In this document: piece after piece, positions 15,197-23,028 of the stretch
Position numbering within the stretch: the stretch's first letter is position 1
Layout of the letters: every line of letters starts with the position of its first letter
Assembly (NCBI GenBank): GCA_000621405.1
Contig: JHYK01000018.1
Span: 1 to 58,135 of the forward strand
Direction: 5' to 3'
Length of the DNA: 58,135 bases
From: Lachnospiraceae bacterium AC3007
GTDB taxonomy: Bacteria; Bacillota; Clostridia; Lachnospirales; Lachnospiraceae
Translations under genes and position numbers: made by a program
The notes under the pieces: generated by a model
Database searches by the model: none
The model's input: the letters and a program-made list of their open reading frames with translations, nothing else
Told to the model about the DNA's origin: nothing

Positions 15197-16384
15197 TTGT
15201 TCTGTCAAAAATGTGGAAATAAGATAGAGAAAGATACGTTGTTTTGTCAGAAATGCGGAACGGAAGTCAATAATTCACGTGACAATGTATCGGAAATCAG
15301 GGGAAGACAACACGGAGATAATGAACACAAAGGAAGAAATCGCACTATAATCGGTATCCTTTCATTTTTTGTTATACTCGCCATTATTGTGATTGCTTTG
15401 ATGTTATCGAAGATTTCGACTAAAAGCAAGCTGAAAGCCAGCCTGTCTTTAGGTGAGAAATACTTGTCAGAATTAAACTATGATGATGCTATTCTGGTTT
15501 ATACAAAGGCGATTGAGATAGAGCCAAGATCAGAAGAGGCTTACATCGGCTTAATATACGCATATATTGGGAAAGGTGACTACAAGCAGGCACTAGCTAT
15601 TGTTGAGCGTGGATTAGATGCCGTAAAGAATTCGGAACGGCTATATGATCTGAAGGAAATTATAGAGCATGAATTAAGTGAAGGTGAGGAGATAAATGAA
15701 GAAAAAGATGAGGAAAAAGATGTCTCTGATAAAACGGAAAAAAAGCGTAATTTTCGAATTGTTGCTACAAAAGGATTCTATGCAGATGGAGAGGCTCGAC
15801 GAGAACTGAAGTATGATGATGAAGGGAATTGTATAGCCCAGTATTTATATGATAAGGATGGTAACAGCAGAGGATACACAATTAATTCATATGACTCCCA
15901 AAACAGATTAACCGAGTCCATATCTTATTCAGCAAGTGGGGAAATAACATGGAAAACTTATCCTGAGTATGATGCAGATGGGAATAAAGTGAAAGAAATT
16001 CAGTATCCCATGTATGATGATAATACGTATTACGAGTACGATTTTGAGTACGATGAAAAGGGAAATATGGTAAGAGAAACTTGGTATTATGACATGCCGG
16101 AAAAGCATAACTATTCAGTTGAAGAATATGAATATAATGAAGAAGGAAAACCGATAGATAGCAGGATGATTGAAAACGGAGAGGTTTATCCGTTATACAT
16201 ATATGAATACGATGAATCGGGGAAATTAATAAGGCAAACCTGGTATGACCATAATGATCTATGGACAATTGATGAATATGAATATGACACATTTGGAAAC
16301 GTAAAAAAGAACATTACTTTCAATGCAGATGGAGAAAAGATCTCTGAGACTGAATATCAATATGAGCCTGTAGATATAGACTAA
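15197..16384 (+). CDS. Zinc-ribbon, TPR membrane protein with YD-like repeat tail
   Basis: 395 residues. The start is TTG (15197), supported by AGGTAGGG upstream and by the frame beginning directly with a zinc ribbon (MFCQKCG...FCQKCG). Membrane span at 50-71, TPR pair at about 78-155 (SLGEKYLSELNYDDAILVYT), Glu/Lys linker, then an outside domain (about 195-392) with many short Tyr-Asp-Gly strands: YDDEGN, YDKDGN, YDSQNR, YDADGN, YDEKGN, YNEEGK, YDESGK, YDTFGN. These resemble YD/RHS-type repeats about 20-25 residues apart. It joins the three modules of the block (ribbon, span, TPR) in one protein and forms its own unit behind element copy 4. Function unknown. Confidence 0.83.
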   Translation: MFCQKCGNKIEKDTLFCQKCGTEVNNSRDNVSEIRGRQHGDNEHKGRNRTIIGILSFFVILAIIVIALMLSKISTKSKLKASLSLGEKYLSELNYDDAILVYTKAIEIEPRSEEAYIGLIYAYIGKGDYKQALAIVERGLDAVKNSERLYDLKEIIEHELSEGEEINEEKDEEKDVSDKTEKKRNFRIVATKGFYADGEARRELKYDDEGNCIAQYLYDKDGNSRGYTINSYDSQNRLTESISYSASGEITWKTYPEYDADGNKVKEIQYPMYDDNTYYEYDFEYDEKGNMVRETWYYDMPEKHNYSVEEYEYNEEGKPIDSRMIENGEVYPLYIYEYDESGKLIRQTWYDHNDLWTIDEYEYDTFGNVKKNITFNADGEKISETEYQYEPVDID

Positions 16385-16522
16385 TGTAAAGATCTTTCCC
16401 TCAGAGAATCTAGCAGTCTTGTCAATTCACGTATAAGTTATCAAAATGGAGGATATGTTATCGCGGAGAAATAATGGTCCATTTGATTTGATAAGTATAT
16501 AACGCAAAGGAAAGGTGACTAT

Positions 16523-17214
16523 ATGAGAAAAATAGGCTTGGTTGGAGGGACAGGTTCCGAATCAACCGTAATGTATTATAAAAACTGAACGAAGAAATTG
16601 ATAAACTTACGGAAGGAAAAGCAATGCCGGACGTTGCTATAGAAAGCGTTAATTTTCGGAGAGCATGGGATTATGTGTCTACTGCAAAAGATGATCTGCT
16701 GACAGATTATTTGACAGATAAGATTAAATGTCTGATTTCCGGAGGAGCGGAGGTAATTTCATTAACTGCTGTTACTATGCATATGATATATGATAATCTG
16801 TCGAAAAAGATCAGTTATCCACTTGTCAGCATTCCTAAAACAGTCAGTGAAGAGGTGGTGTCAGCCGGAATAACCAAGATTGGACTTTTGGGAACTGTTT
16901 TCACGATGGAACAGGATTTTATGAAGAAAGACCTGATTTCGGAGAATGTTCAGGTCTTTGTTCCTAATGCGAAAGAACGCGAGTTGATCGGGAAAAGAAT
17001 AATTGAAGAACTCGAAATAGGAATTGTAAAAGAATCTTCTTTGACAGAGTTGGTGAATATAATAAACAGAATGAAAGAGGACAATGGGATAGAGGGGATA
17101 ATACTTGGATGTACAGAGCTGCCATTGATTCTTAATTCTGAGAAATGTCCAGTAAACTGTTTTGATGCAGTAGATATACACTTAAAGAAACTGGTAAATC
17201 TAGCAATGGAGTAA
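16523..17214 (+). pseudogene. Aspartate/glutamate racemase-like gene broken by a frameshift
   Basis: ATG at 16523 with AAAGGTGA upstream starts MRKIGLVGGTGSESTVMYYK, the N-terminus of cofactor-independent amino-acid racemases (usual motif GGTGPES). TGA at 16586 ends it after 21 residues. Adding one base near 16580-16586 would restore the frame into the long ORF that runs to 17214 and includes ISLTAVTMHMIYDNL (first active-site region, with Thr rather than Cys) and ILGCTELPLIL (second, with Cys). Total length would be about 230 residues, the family norm. The downstream ORF could start at an ATG at 16624, but that version lacks the N-terminal phosphate-binding-like strand. It is either a true pseudogene or a sequencing error. 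Confidence 0.75.
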
Positions 17215-17289
17215 AACAATTGTAAGTTCTATTGGAAAATAATCTCATACAGTCTCAAAGAACGGATACAATGATATGATTTATCTCTG

Positions 17290-17559
17290 TCAGAAAGCTC
17301 TCCCGCACTTAGGACAAAAATCAAAATCTTCATCGGTCTCATAACCGCAGCCGGAGCATCTCTCTACAGGCCTTCCCTGATATACAGGATTCAGGTCATA
17401 TTCTGATATATCGACAGCTTCACCCCTACGGATCATTTCGCCTTTTTCATAGCATAATTCAAAAACGCTCCCGCAGCATGAAGTTCTGACATAATACCGC
17501 CTGTTCCACCTGAAGCAGGGAATAAAGAATAGCAGAAGAACGGTATAAGTTATATTATC
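17290..17559 (-). pseudogene. 5'-truncated zinc-ribbon protein gene
   Basis: On the minus strand, a frame of 89 codons between an in-frame TGA (17560-17562) and a TGA at 17290 reads ..LLLFFIPCFRWNRRYYVRTS, then CCGSVFELCYEKG and ends with a zinc ribbon RCSGCGYETDEDFDFCPKCG. The FFIP-FRWNRRYYV-TSCCG pattern is that of a small clostridial zinc-ribbon family whose members have an extra N-terminal CPNCG part. That part is absent here and no usable start codon lies before the conserved region, so the gene has lost its 5' end. It sits at the end of the zinc-ribbon block, next to the broken racemase. Confidence 0.65.
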
Positions 17560-17562
17560 TCA

Positions 17563-18174
17563 CTGAAGTATAATTGGCATAAGGTACTGATGATAGAGGA
17601 TTAACTTATAGGCCCTGACAAGACCAGGTTATGCGATGTCGAGGAGTGCTGACTAATCTGGTTATAAGTCTGCTTTATCTAAGAAATCATTTGTTTCCAC
17701 AAGGTGGGAGGCCTCGTGAGGGGGTAATAAGATCGGCAGGGATAATCCCTTCAATAATATATGAAAACTACTCAATGAATATAATTTGGTGCTTCTAAGA
17801 ATAATGTTATGGCTATATATGTTTCACAGATGTAGATGTATTACTTGAGTTGGGGATTATATCTGGTGCTATTTCTATAATATAAGATATGCATACAGCT
17901 ATGTTTTATATGTTAGAGATAATGAAGGATTATAGCAATAATGCATTGATATAGTACAACTAGATTTGCAGGTTTTGATTTTTGTCATTCTATGCTAATA
18001 TTGTTCTTGTAAGCAGTATTTCTCATATCATATCAGGCTAAGGCCGTCTATATTCTTGAATTCTGAAATTCCTGCTTATATCCCAACACACATAGGCAGG
18101 AGCGAAGAGAAGGCAGACGATGTCTGTGTTCATATGGATCTCCTGTCGGACCAAATCATCAGGAGGTAAAACAT
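17563..18174. other. Non-coding AT-rich gap
   Basis: About 610 bases without a credible gene on either strand. The 17760-18010 part is very AT-rich with many TATA-like words. Similar words GACAAGACCAGGTTATG and GACTAATCTGGTTATAAG lie 35 bases apart near 17617-17670. The last part provides the ribosome site (CAGGAGGTAAAACAT) for the Rpn gene. It may be the scar of deleted genes. Confidence 0.5.
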
Positions 18175-19011
18175 ATGAATCAAAAAGCAACAAACAGAGT
18201 CAAGCCGTATGAGGAACTGGAGTTCAGGGATAATTTCATGTTCAGCAGAGTGATGCTGGATAAGCAGCTGTGCCGGGATGTTCTTGAGTGTCTGCTTCAG
18301 CATCCTGTGGGTGAACTGGATGATCCGATACCGGAGAGGGAGTTCCAGTATACGTCTGACGGGAAGTCAATAAGACTCGACATCTATACACGAGATGAGA
18401 GCAATGTGTATGATGCTGAGATGCAGAACCTGAATCATAAGAGCATAGATTCTCTGCAACTCCCGAGAAGGACAAGGTTTTACCAGGCATCAATAGACAT
18501 GGATCACCTTGACAAGGGTGAAAGCTACCGGACTCTCCCGGACAGCACGATATTGTTCATCTGTACATTTGATCCTTTTGGTAAAGGCCTGAGCAAATAT
18601 ACTTTACGGGGGATATGTGAAGAAGATCGTGATATCATTATAGATGACGGGGCTGTACGTATCTTTTACAATTGCTCCTACCGGGGAGGAGACATTCCGG
18701 CAGATCTCAGACAGTTTTATGATTATGTTGAGACAGGGAGGAGCAGCAACGATCTTACAAAAAGGATCGACAGAGCGGTAGAGAATGCCAGGCTCAAGGA
18801 GGAATGGAGGTCGATATATATGTATTATGATATAAACATTATGGATGCCAGGGATGAAGGCAGAGAAGAAGGCAGAGAAGAAGGCAGAGAAGAAGGCCGT
18901 GCAGAAGGTAGGGCGGAAGAACGCAAGAATACCGAGGCTGCGATCAGGCGCGCCGAGATCGCGGAAGAACGTGTTAAAGAGCTTGAAGCAAAACTGAGTT
19001 CGGTACAATAA
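18175..19011 (+). CDS. Rpn-family recombination-promoting nuclease / PD-(D/E)XK transposase-like protein
   Basis: 278 residues, CAGGAGGT seven bases before the ATG. The N-terminal part (ELEFRDNFMFSRVMLDKQLC) and the core LDIYTRDESNVYDAEMQ match the Rpn/PD-(D/E)XK family often annotated as putative transposase; Asp of LDI and Glu of AEMQ are the expected metal-binding residues (D...ExQ). The tail is a charged helix with five tandem copies of a four-residue unit (GREE/GRAE), a hallmark of this family's variable end, followed by EAAIRRAEIAEERVKELEAK. Known members cleave DNA and raise recombination; some act in phage defence. It stands alone in a region of decayed genes. Confidence 0.85.
   Translation: MNQKATNRVKPYEELEFRDNFMFSRVMLDKQLCRDVLECLLQHPVGELDDPIPEREFQYTSDGKSIRLDIYTRDESNVYDAEMQNLNHKSIDSLQLPRRTRFYQASIDMDHLDKGESYRTLPDSTILFICTFDPFGKGLSKYTLRGICEEDRDIIIDDGAVRIFYNCSYRGGDIPADLRQFYDYVETGRSSNDLTKRIDRAVENARLKEEWRSIYMYYDINIMDARDEGREEGREEGREEGRAEGRAEERKNTEAAIRRAEIAEERVKELEAKLSSVQ
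18856..18915 (+). repeat. 12-base tandem repeat inside the Rpn gene
   Basis: Five units of 12 bases: GAAGGCAGAGAA three times without change, then GAAGGCCGTGCA and GAAGGTAGGGCG. They encode E-G-R-E/A units. Exact copies in the first three units indicate recent slippage; copy number changes would keep the reading frame. Confidence 0.85.
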
Positions 19012-19103
19012 GTCATGTCTCACGTTACGAACAAAAAACGAAAAGAAAAGGATAAAAACAACCTGAAGCGCGGCTTTAACGGGTTTAATACCGGTACGCG
19101 GAA

Positions 19104-19162
19104 TATGGGATTTGAAAGTAACCAGTAGCGGAAAGAGCAGGGACTGATCGATTCGCTGAAGA
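19104..19162 (+). repeat. Left copy of the repeat flanking the UPF0303 gene
   Basis: About 59 bases starting TATGGGATTTGAA are repeated with a few changes at 19639-19698, 535 bases on. In the right copy they encode the last residues (MGFEG) and the downstream stretch of the UPF0303 gene; here they are a gene-end remnant (MGFESNQ then stop) upstream of the intact gene. Confidence 0.75.
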
Positions 19163-19177
19163 AGGAGGAGTCTGATC

Positions 19178-19657
19178 ATGAATAAAGATGAAATAAGAGG
19201 AATAGAACAAAGGTGCATTGAAGAAGAAAAATCACTTGTATTTGATTCGTTTTCACAGACCGAAGCTTTAAAACTCGGATCTTCTATTTACGAAAAAAGC
19301 AAGGCTCTCCCCAAGCCTGTTGCGATAGAAATAAGGATCAATCATCTGCTGGTATTCTGCTTCTATCCGGATGGAACCAATGACAATAATACCCTCTGGC
19401 TGAAAGCCAAAGCAAAGACTGTAGATATGACGCAGATGAGTTCATTGCACTTCTGGACTGATGTCCAGCTGTCCGGGAGCTCTCCCGAAAGCAAAAGAAT
19501 GCCTGAGAATGAATATGCATGCTGCGGAGGAGGATTCCCTCTAAAAGTTAAAAATATCGGTGTGGTCGGAACGATATGCGTCTCCGGACTGCCCCATATG
19601 GAAGATCATAAGCTGATCATAGATTCTCTGAAGGAGTATATGGGATTTGAAGGTTAA
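19178..19657 (+). CDS. UPF0303 / haem-degrading-domain family protein
   Basis: 159 residues, AAGGAGG upstream of the ATG. The sequence matches the UPF0303 family (Pfam haem-degrading domain fold): AIEIRINHLLVFCFYPDGT in the first half, a NTLWLKAKAKTVDMTQMSS segment, then CCGGGFPLKVKNIGVVGTI and VSGLPHMEDHKLIIDSLKE at the end. The family also includes yeast YBR137W. Its biochemical role in bacteria is not settled; the name reflects the fold only. Flanking repeats at 19104 and 19639 show that the 3' end of this gene was once duplicated. Confidence 0.85.
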   Translation: MNKDEIRGIEQRCIEEEKSLVFDSFSQTEALKLGSSIYEKSKALPKPVAIEIRINHLLVFCFYPDGTNDNNTLWLKAKAKTVDMTQMSSLHFWTDVQLSGSSPESKRMPENEYACCGGGFPLKVKNIGVVGTICVSGLPHMEDHKLIIDSLKEYMGFEG

Positions 19658-19698
19658 CCGGCAGCGGAAAGAGCAGGGGCTGATCGATTCCCTGAAGG
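19639..19698 (+). repeat. Right copy of the repeat flanking the UPF0303 gene
   Basis: Partner of 19104-19162. It covers the last codons and downstream stretch of the UPF0303 gene (MGFEG stop, then GGAAAGAGCAGGGGCTGATC). Differences from the left copy are scattered substitutions and one small insertion. Confidence 0.75.
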
Positions 19699-19713
19699 GC
19701 GAACAGGAGAATG

Positions 19714-19741
19714 GCGGGGATTGATCATCCCCGCTATTTTG
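19714..19741 (+). terminator. Terminator after the UPF0303 gene
   Basis: GCGGGGAT and ATCCCCGC form an eight-base perfect stem (19714-19721 with 19727-19734) followed by TATTTT. It separates the accessory block from the pyrE operon. Confidence 0.75.
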
Positions 19742-19744
19742 CAG

Positions 19745-19785
19745 GACAGGGGCAACAAGACAAAAGAACCGTCCCCCTGTCTCGA
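19745..19785. repeat. REP-like hairpin of the GACAGGGG...ACCGTCCCC type
   Basis: GACAGGGG (19745-19752) pairs with CCCCTGTC (19774-19781); the loop holds AAGAACCG. The words ACCGTCCCC and GACAGGGG recur, in various orientations, at 42183, 45148-45240 and 47213-47267. The copy is followed by a T-run, so it may also stop transcription before pyrE. Confidence 0.55.
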
Positions 19786-19794
19786 TTTTTGATG

Positions 19795-19800
19795 TATAAT
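19795..19800 (+). promoter_or_regulatory. -10 element of the pyrE operon
   Basis: TATAAT at 19795-19800, 21 bases before the pyrE ATG at 19821, with a ribosome site (AGGAGGG) in between. The -35 position falls in the REP-like hairpin and is poor. The leader would be very short, so there is no room for a pyrimidine attenuator. Confidence 0.45.
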
Positions 19801-19820
19801 ATAGTGGCTTAGGAGGGGAT

Positions 19821-20495
19821 ATGGAAAGATATAAGGAAGAATTCATAGATTTTATGCTGGAGTGCGGTGTCCTGAAGTTCGGGGACTTTGTGACTAAGAG
19901 CGGAAGGAAGACGCCGTTTTTTATCAATACGGGATCGTACAGGACCGGAGGACAGCTGAAAAGGCTTGGAGAGTTTTATGCCAGGGCCATAGCGGAGAGT
20001 TTCGGGACGGACTTTGATGTGCTCTTCGGACCTGCGTATAAGGGCATACCGCTTTCTGTCACGACGACAATCGCCTTGTCCGAGGACCACGGCGCCGAGA
20101 TCAGATACTGCAGCAACAGGAAAGAGATCAAGGATCACGGGGACAAAGGCATACTCCTTGGCGGCCCGATAAATGACGGAGACAGGGTCGTGATCATAGA
20201 GGATGTGACTACAGCAGGCACATCGATCAATGAGACGGTACCGATACTGAAGGCTGCCGGAGATGTGACGATCGCAGGACTCTGCGTCTCAGTCGACAGG
20301 CAGGAGAGGGGAAGCGGCGAGAAGTCTGCCCTGCGCGAGATATCAGACAAATACGGATTCCCCACGAGAGCCATAGTGACCATGAGCGAGGTGTGTGAGT
20401 ATCTTGAAGGCGCAGGAGCAAAGAGCGGAATCATGACGCCTGAGCTTAAGGCTTCGATCGATGCATATTACGCGCAGTACGGCGCCAGGGACTGA
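19821..20495 (+). CDS. pyrE: Orotate phosphoribosyltransferase
   Basis: 224 residues, the usual length. It joins orotate and PRPP to give orotidine 5'-phosphate in pyrimidine synthesis. The PRPP-binding motif VVIIEDVTTAGTSI lies near 114-127; the flexible-loop region RKEIKDHGDKG precedes it, and FGPAYKGIPL gives the phosphate-binding part. AGGAGGG lies before the ATG. It is followed by a small membrane protein and an aminopeptidase rather than by other pyr genes, so pyrimidine genes appear scattered in this genome. Confidence 0.95.
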   Translation: MERYKEEFIDFMLECGVLKFGDFVTKSGRKTPFFINTGSYRTGGQLKRLGEFYARAIAESFGTDFDVLFGPAYKGIPLSVTTTIALSEDHGAEIRYCSNRKEIKDHGDKGILLGGPINDGDRVVIIEDVTTAGTSINETVPILKAAGDVTIAGLCVSVDRQERGSGEKSALREISDKYGFPTRAIVTMSEVCEYLEGAGAKSGIMTPELKASIDAYYAQYGARD

Positions 20496-20585
20496 TACAT
20501 CCGGAAAAACTGATACATCCGGCCAACAGACACAGCCGGCCGGCGAAACAATCCGGCTGGATCCGGCTCTTCCAGGTGATTATAT

Positions 20586-20912
20586 ATGGCAATCTTTGAA
20601 AAGAAATACAGATTCACAAGTAACAGACATTCAAAACGCGGATTGATGTCGCTGCTGTTCGGACTGATATCCGTGATTTCTTTTTTCGTCGCGAACATCC
20701 TTACGATAAGGAATATGACATCCATGGCGACCCGTATGGGAGGCGTGGGTTTCATTGCCTCGATCTTCGGCATCGTGTCCCTTGTCCTGGGACTTTCGGC
20801 CACATCGGAGCCGGATGTCTTTCCGATCCTGCCGAGGTGGGGACTGTGCATGGGACTTGCGGCAGTGCTTTTGTGGGGAGGCATAGTCTATGTCGGCATT
20901 CTTGGATCCTGA
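20586..20912 (+). CDS. Small three-span membrane protein (DUF6142-like)
   Basis: 108 residues. After a basic start (MAIFEKKYRFTSNRHSKRG) come three hydrophobic spans: LMSLLFGLISVISFFVANIL, GGVGFIASIFGIVSLVLGLS and WGLCMGLAAVLLWGGIVYVG. AGGTGA precedes the ATG. It overlaps the next gene by 23 bases, which suggests translational coupling to the aminopeptidase. The layout fits a small uncharacterised Lachnospiraceae family I recall as DUF6142; I cannot verify the number. Function unknown. Confidence 0.75.
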   Translation: MAIFEKKYRFTSNRHSKRGLMSLLFGLISVISFFVANILTIRNMTSMATRMGGVGFIASIFGIVSLVLGLSATSEPDVFPILPRWGLCMGLAAVLLWGGIVYVGILGS

Positions 20913-22950
20913 GAGCCTTAAAGAAAGACATTTTCTGTCCGGGGAAAGGCTTATCTCACTTTCAAAAGAAAATATCTTAGGGGAGCCGTACGGAAGTTAT
21001 TTCCGGCGGATGTCTGATTTCCTGCTTCGCGGCACATATGACGACCTGAAGCCTGAAAAATACGACACCTCTTATATGAATCCCGCTTATGCGGTCGCTC
21101 TTTTCGGGCATGATATGGGACAGCTCCTTTCTTTCCTTGCATATGAGCTGACAGCAGTGATCCCGTATGCAGCCGAGGGTGACGGAAGGCTGGAGGATGT
21201 GACTATCTTGAGAGAGCTCTTTCTTGAGGTATACACTCTTTTCGTGGCTGAAAGCGCGGATGCGCGGGACGGGGCATGGGGCGAGGCTTCTTCGGCGGAG
21301 GGTGCGCTCTATACGCCTGAACCCTCGCTTGCTGCGGATGTGCGCTCGATACTCAAGGGCTTTATCACTGATTACACGGATGTCACCGTGACAGACCGCA
21401 TTAAGGACATGGTGGATCCTTCGAGGGATTTTGCGCTTCAGATAGTGATGGGATCGGATCTTGGCGATCCTTCTTATCTTGACCGCTACGGTGAATACGT
21501 AAGCGACGACACGCGATATCTCGCGCGCTTTATCGCATCTCTTCCCGAAGAGGATATACTCCGCATGGCGGAGACCTTCACGCAAGGCTTCATCAGAGGC
21601 TTTGCAGCGACCGGAAAGGACATATCAAAAAAGAAAACAGTAAATATAAGATACAATCTGGGCTTTGAGCGCCTTGTCAGAAGTTCTGTCGTATTGTTTG
21701 AAAAGCAGGGACTTGATGTGACTCTTTTCAGAAAGCCGCTTCATGCAGCGGTCCGGGGAGGCCTGTCCCGCGTGGGATATTACGGGGATCTCATTAATGA
21801 GCAGATGGACTATGATCACAGGGAGGATCAGGCTTTATTTCTTGACCGTGCCTTCATGGAGCGGAAGCTTGAGGTGCTTGAGAATGCATACGAGGAGGTG
21901 AAGGATCTCGCAGCTGTATTTGCAGGTCCTGCCGTGATGGAGAGATTCGGCATGAAGGAATTCGTTCCTGTGAATCGCGAGGAGAGCCTCAGGCTGACCG
22001 CGAAGCAGTCGAACCTCAAGACGGAGCTCGCCTCCAGAGAGGCAGAGATACAGAATAAATACATACCGCGTGACGAAAGATCCTTTACGATAATATCTTA
22101 TCCGGTCCCGGAGATCGGAGAGAGATTTGAAGAGATATTCAGAAAGACGGTTGACATAAATACACTCCCTAATCAGGACTGGCAGAGGATGCAACAATGC
22201 ATCATTGAGCAGCTCGAAAAGGGAGAATACGTTGAGATTAAAGGAAAGAACGGCAATCAGACCGACATCCGGATAAGCCTCCGAAAAATAGTTGACATAA
22301 CTAAAGAGAGCATTTTTGAGAACTGTACTGCGGATGTCAACATCCCGGTCGGGGAGGTCTTCACCACCCCTGTGCTGACGGGAACTGACGGGGTGCTGCA
22401 CGTGTCCATGGTATATATCAACGGGCTCGTCTTCAGGGATCTGAAGCTTCATTTCAGGGACGGTTTCACGACAGACTATTCATGTTCTAATTTTGCTGAT
22501 GTTGAAGAGAACAGACGGTATATAGAGGAAAACATCCTCTTCCATCATAAGTCGCTTCCGATGGGAGAATTTGCCATAGGAACCAATACCACGGCCTACG
22601 TCATGGCGGGAGAGTACGGGATATTTGATAAGCTTCCCATCCTCATTGCCGAAAAGACCGGGCCTCATTTTGCTGTCGGAGACACCTGCTATTCCCGTGA
22701 AGAGGATGTGACGACATACAACCCCGACGGGAGAGAGCTCATCGCAAAGGATAATGAGCATACGTCAAAATATCGCAGAGAGGATCCTCTGAAGGCATTC
22801 TTCCACTGCCACACGGATATCACACTGCCTTACGAGGAGCTCGGCGAGATAGCAAGCGTCGATGCTTCAGGCAGGAGGCATGTCATCATAAAGGACGGAA
22901 GATTCGTCGTGCCCGGAGCCGAGGATCTGAACAGGCCGTTTGATATGTAA
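20890..22950 (+). CDS. M29-type aminopeptidase-like protein, large form
   Basis: 686 residues. The last 250 residues carry the M29 (aminopeptidase T/AmpS) metallopeptidase pattern: NIPVGEVFTTPVLTGTDG (first Glu ligand), GEFAIGTN, GPHFAVGDTCYS and a final FHCHTDI region with a terminal Asp. Known M29 enzymes remove N-terminal residues using two metal ions. The first 430 residues are extra relative to about 410-residue M29 enzymes and look helical; they match no family I recognise. Start ATG at 20890 overlaps the upstream membrane-protein gene. Probably cytoplasmic. Confidence 0.8.
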   Translation: MSAFLDPESLKERHFLSGERLISLSKENILGEPYGSYFRRMSDFLLRGTYDDLKPEKYDTSYMNPAYAVALFGHDMGQLLSFLAYELTAVIPYAAEGDGRLEDVTILRELFLEVYTLFVAESADARDGAWGEASSAEGALYTPEPSLAADVRSILKGFITDYTDVTVTDRIKDMVDPSRDFALQIVMGSDLGDPSYLDRYGEYVSDDTRYLARFIASLPEEDILRMAETFTQGFIRGFAATGKDISKKKTVNIRYNLGFERLVRSSVVLFEKQGLDVTLFRKPLHAAVRGGLSRVGYYGDLINEQMDYDHREDQALFLDRAFMERKLEVLENAYEEVKDLAAVFAGPAVMERFGMKEFVPVNREESLRLTAKQSNLKTELASREAEIQNKYIPRDERSFTIISYPVPEIGERFEEIFRKTVDINTLPNQDWQRMQQCIIEQLEKGEYVEIKGKNGNQTDIRISLRKIVDITKESIFENCTADVNIPVGEVFTTPVLTGTDGVLHVSMVYINGLVFRDLKLHFRDGFTTDYSCSNFADVEENRRYIEENILFHHKSLPMGEFAIGTNTTAYVMAGEYGIFDKLPILIAEKTGPHFAVGDTCYSREEDVTTYNPDGRELIAKDNEHTSKYRREDPLKAFFHCHTDITLPYEELGEIASVDASGRRHVIIKDGRFVVPGAEDLNRPFDM

Positions 22951-22976
22951 CATATCTATGCACCTGTCCCTTCTTA

Positions 22977-22985
22977 TGATATAAT
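22977..22985 (+). promoter_or_regulatory. Extended -10 promoter of the pur operon
   Basis: TGATATAAT is a TGn-TATAAT extended -10 element 44 bases before the purE ATG. The short leader shows no guanine-riboswitch (purine aptamer) pattern. Confidence 0.55.
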
Positions 22986-23028
22986 ACGAAAGTTGTTTTA
23001 AATTCTTTCACCGGAGGATAGAAGACAG

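Noticed and set aside
17221-17239. Fifth copy of the GTGTAAACTT element
   Set aside because: TGTAAGTTCTATTGGAAAA matches only with one deletion and one insertion and precedes no intact gene.
21835-22452. 205-codon minus-strand frame
   Set aside because: Antisense to the M29 aminopeptidase gene; codon shadow.
22951-23028. Purine riboswitch before purE
   Set aside because: The leader is only about 40 bases from the -10 element and shows no three-way-junction aptamer pattern.
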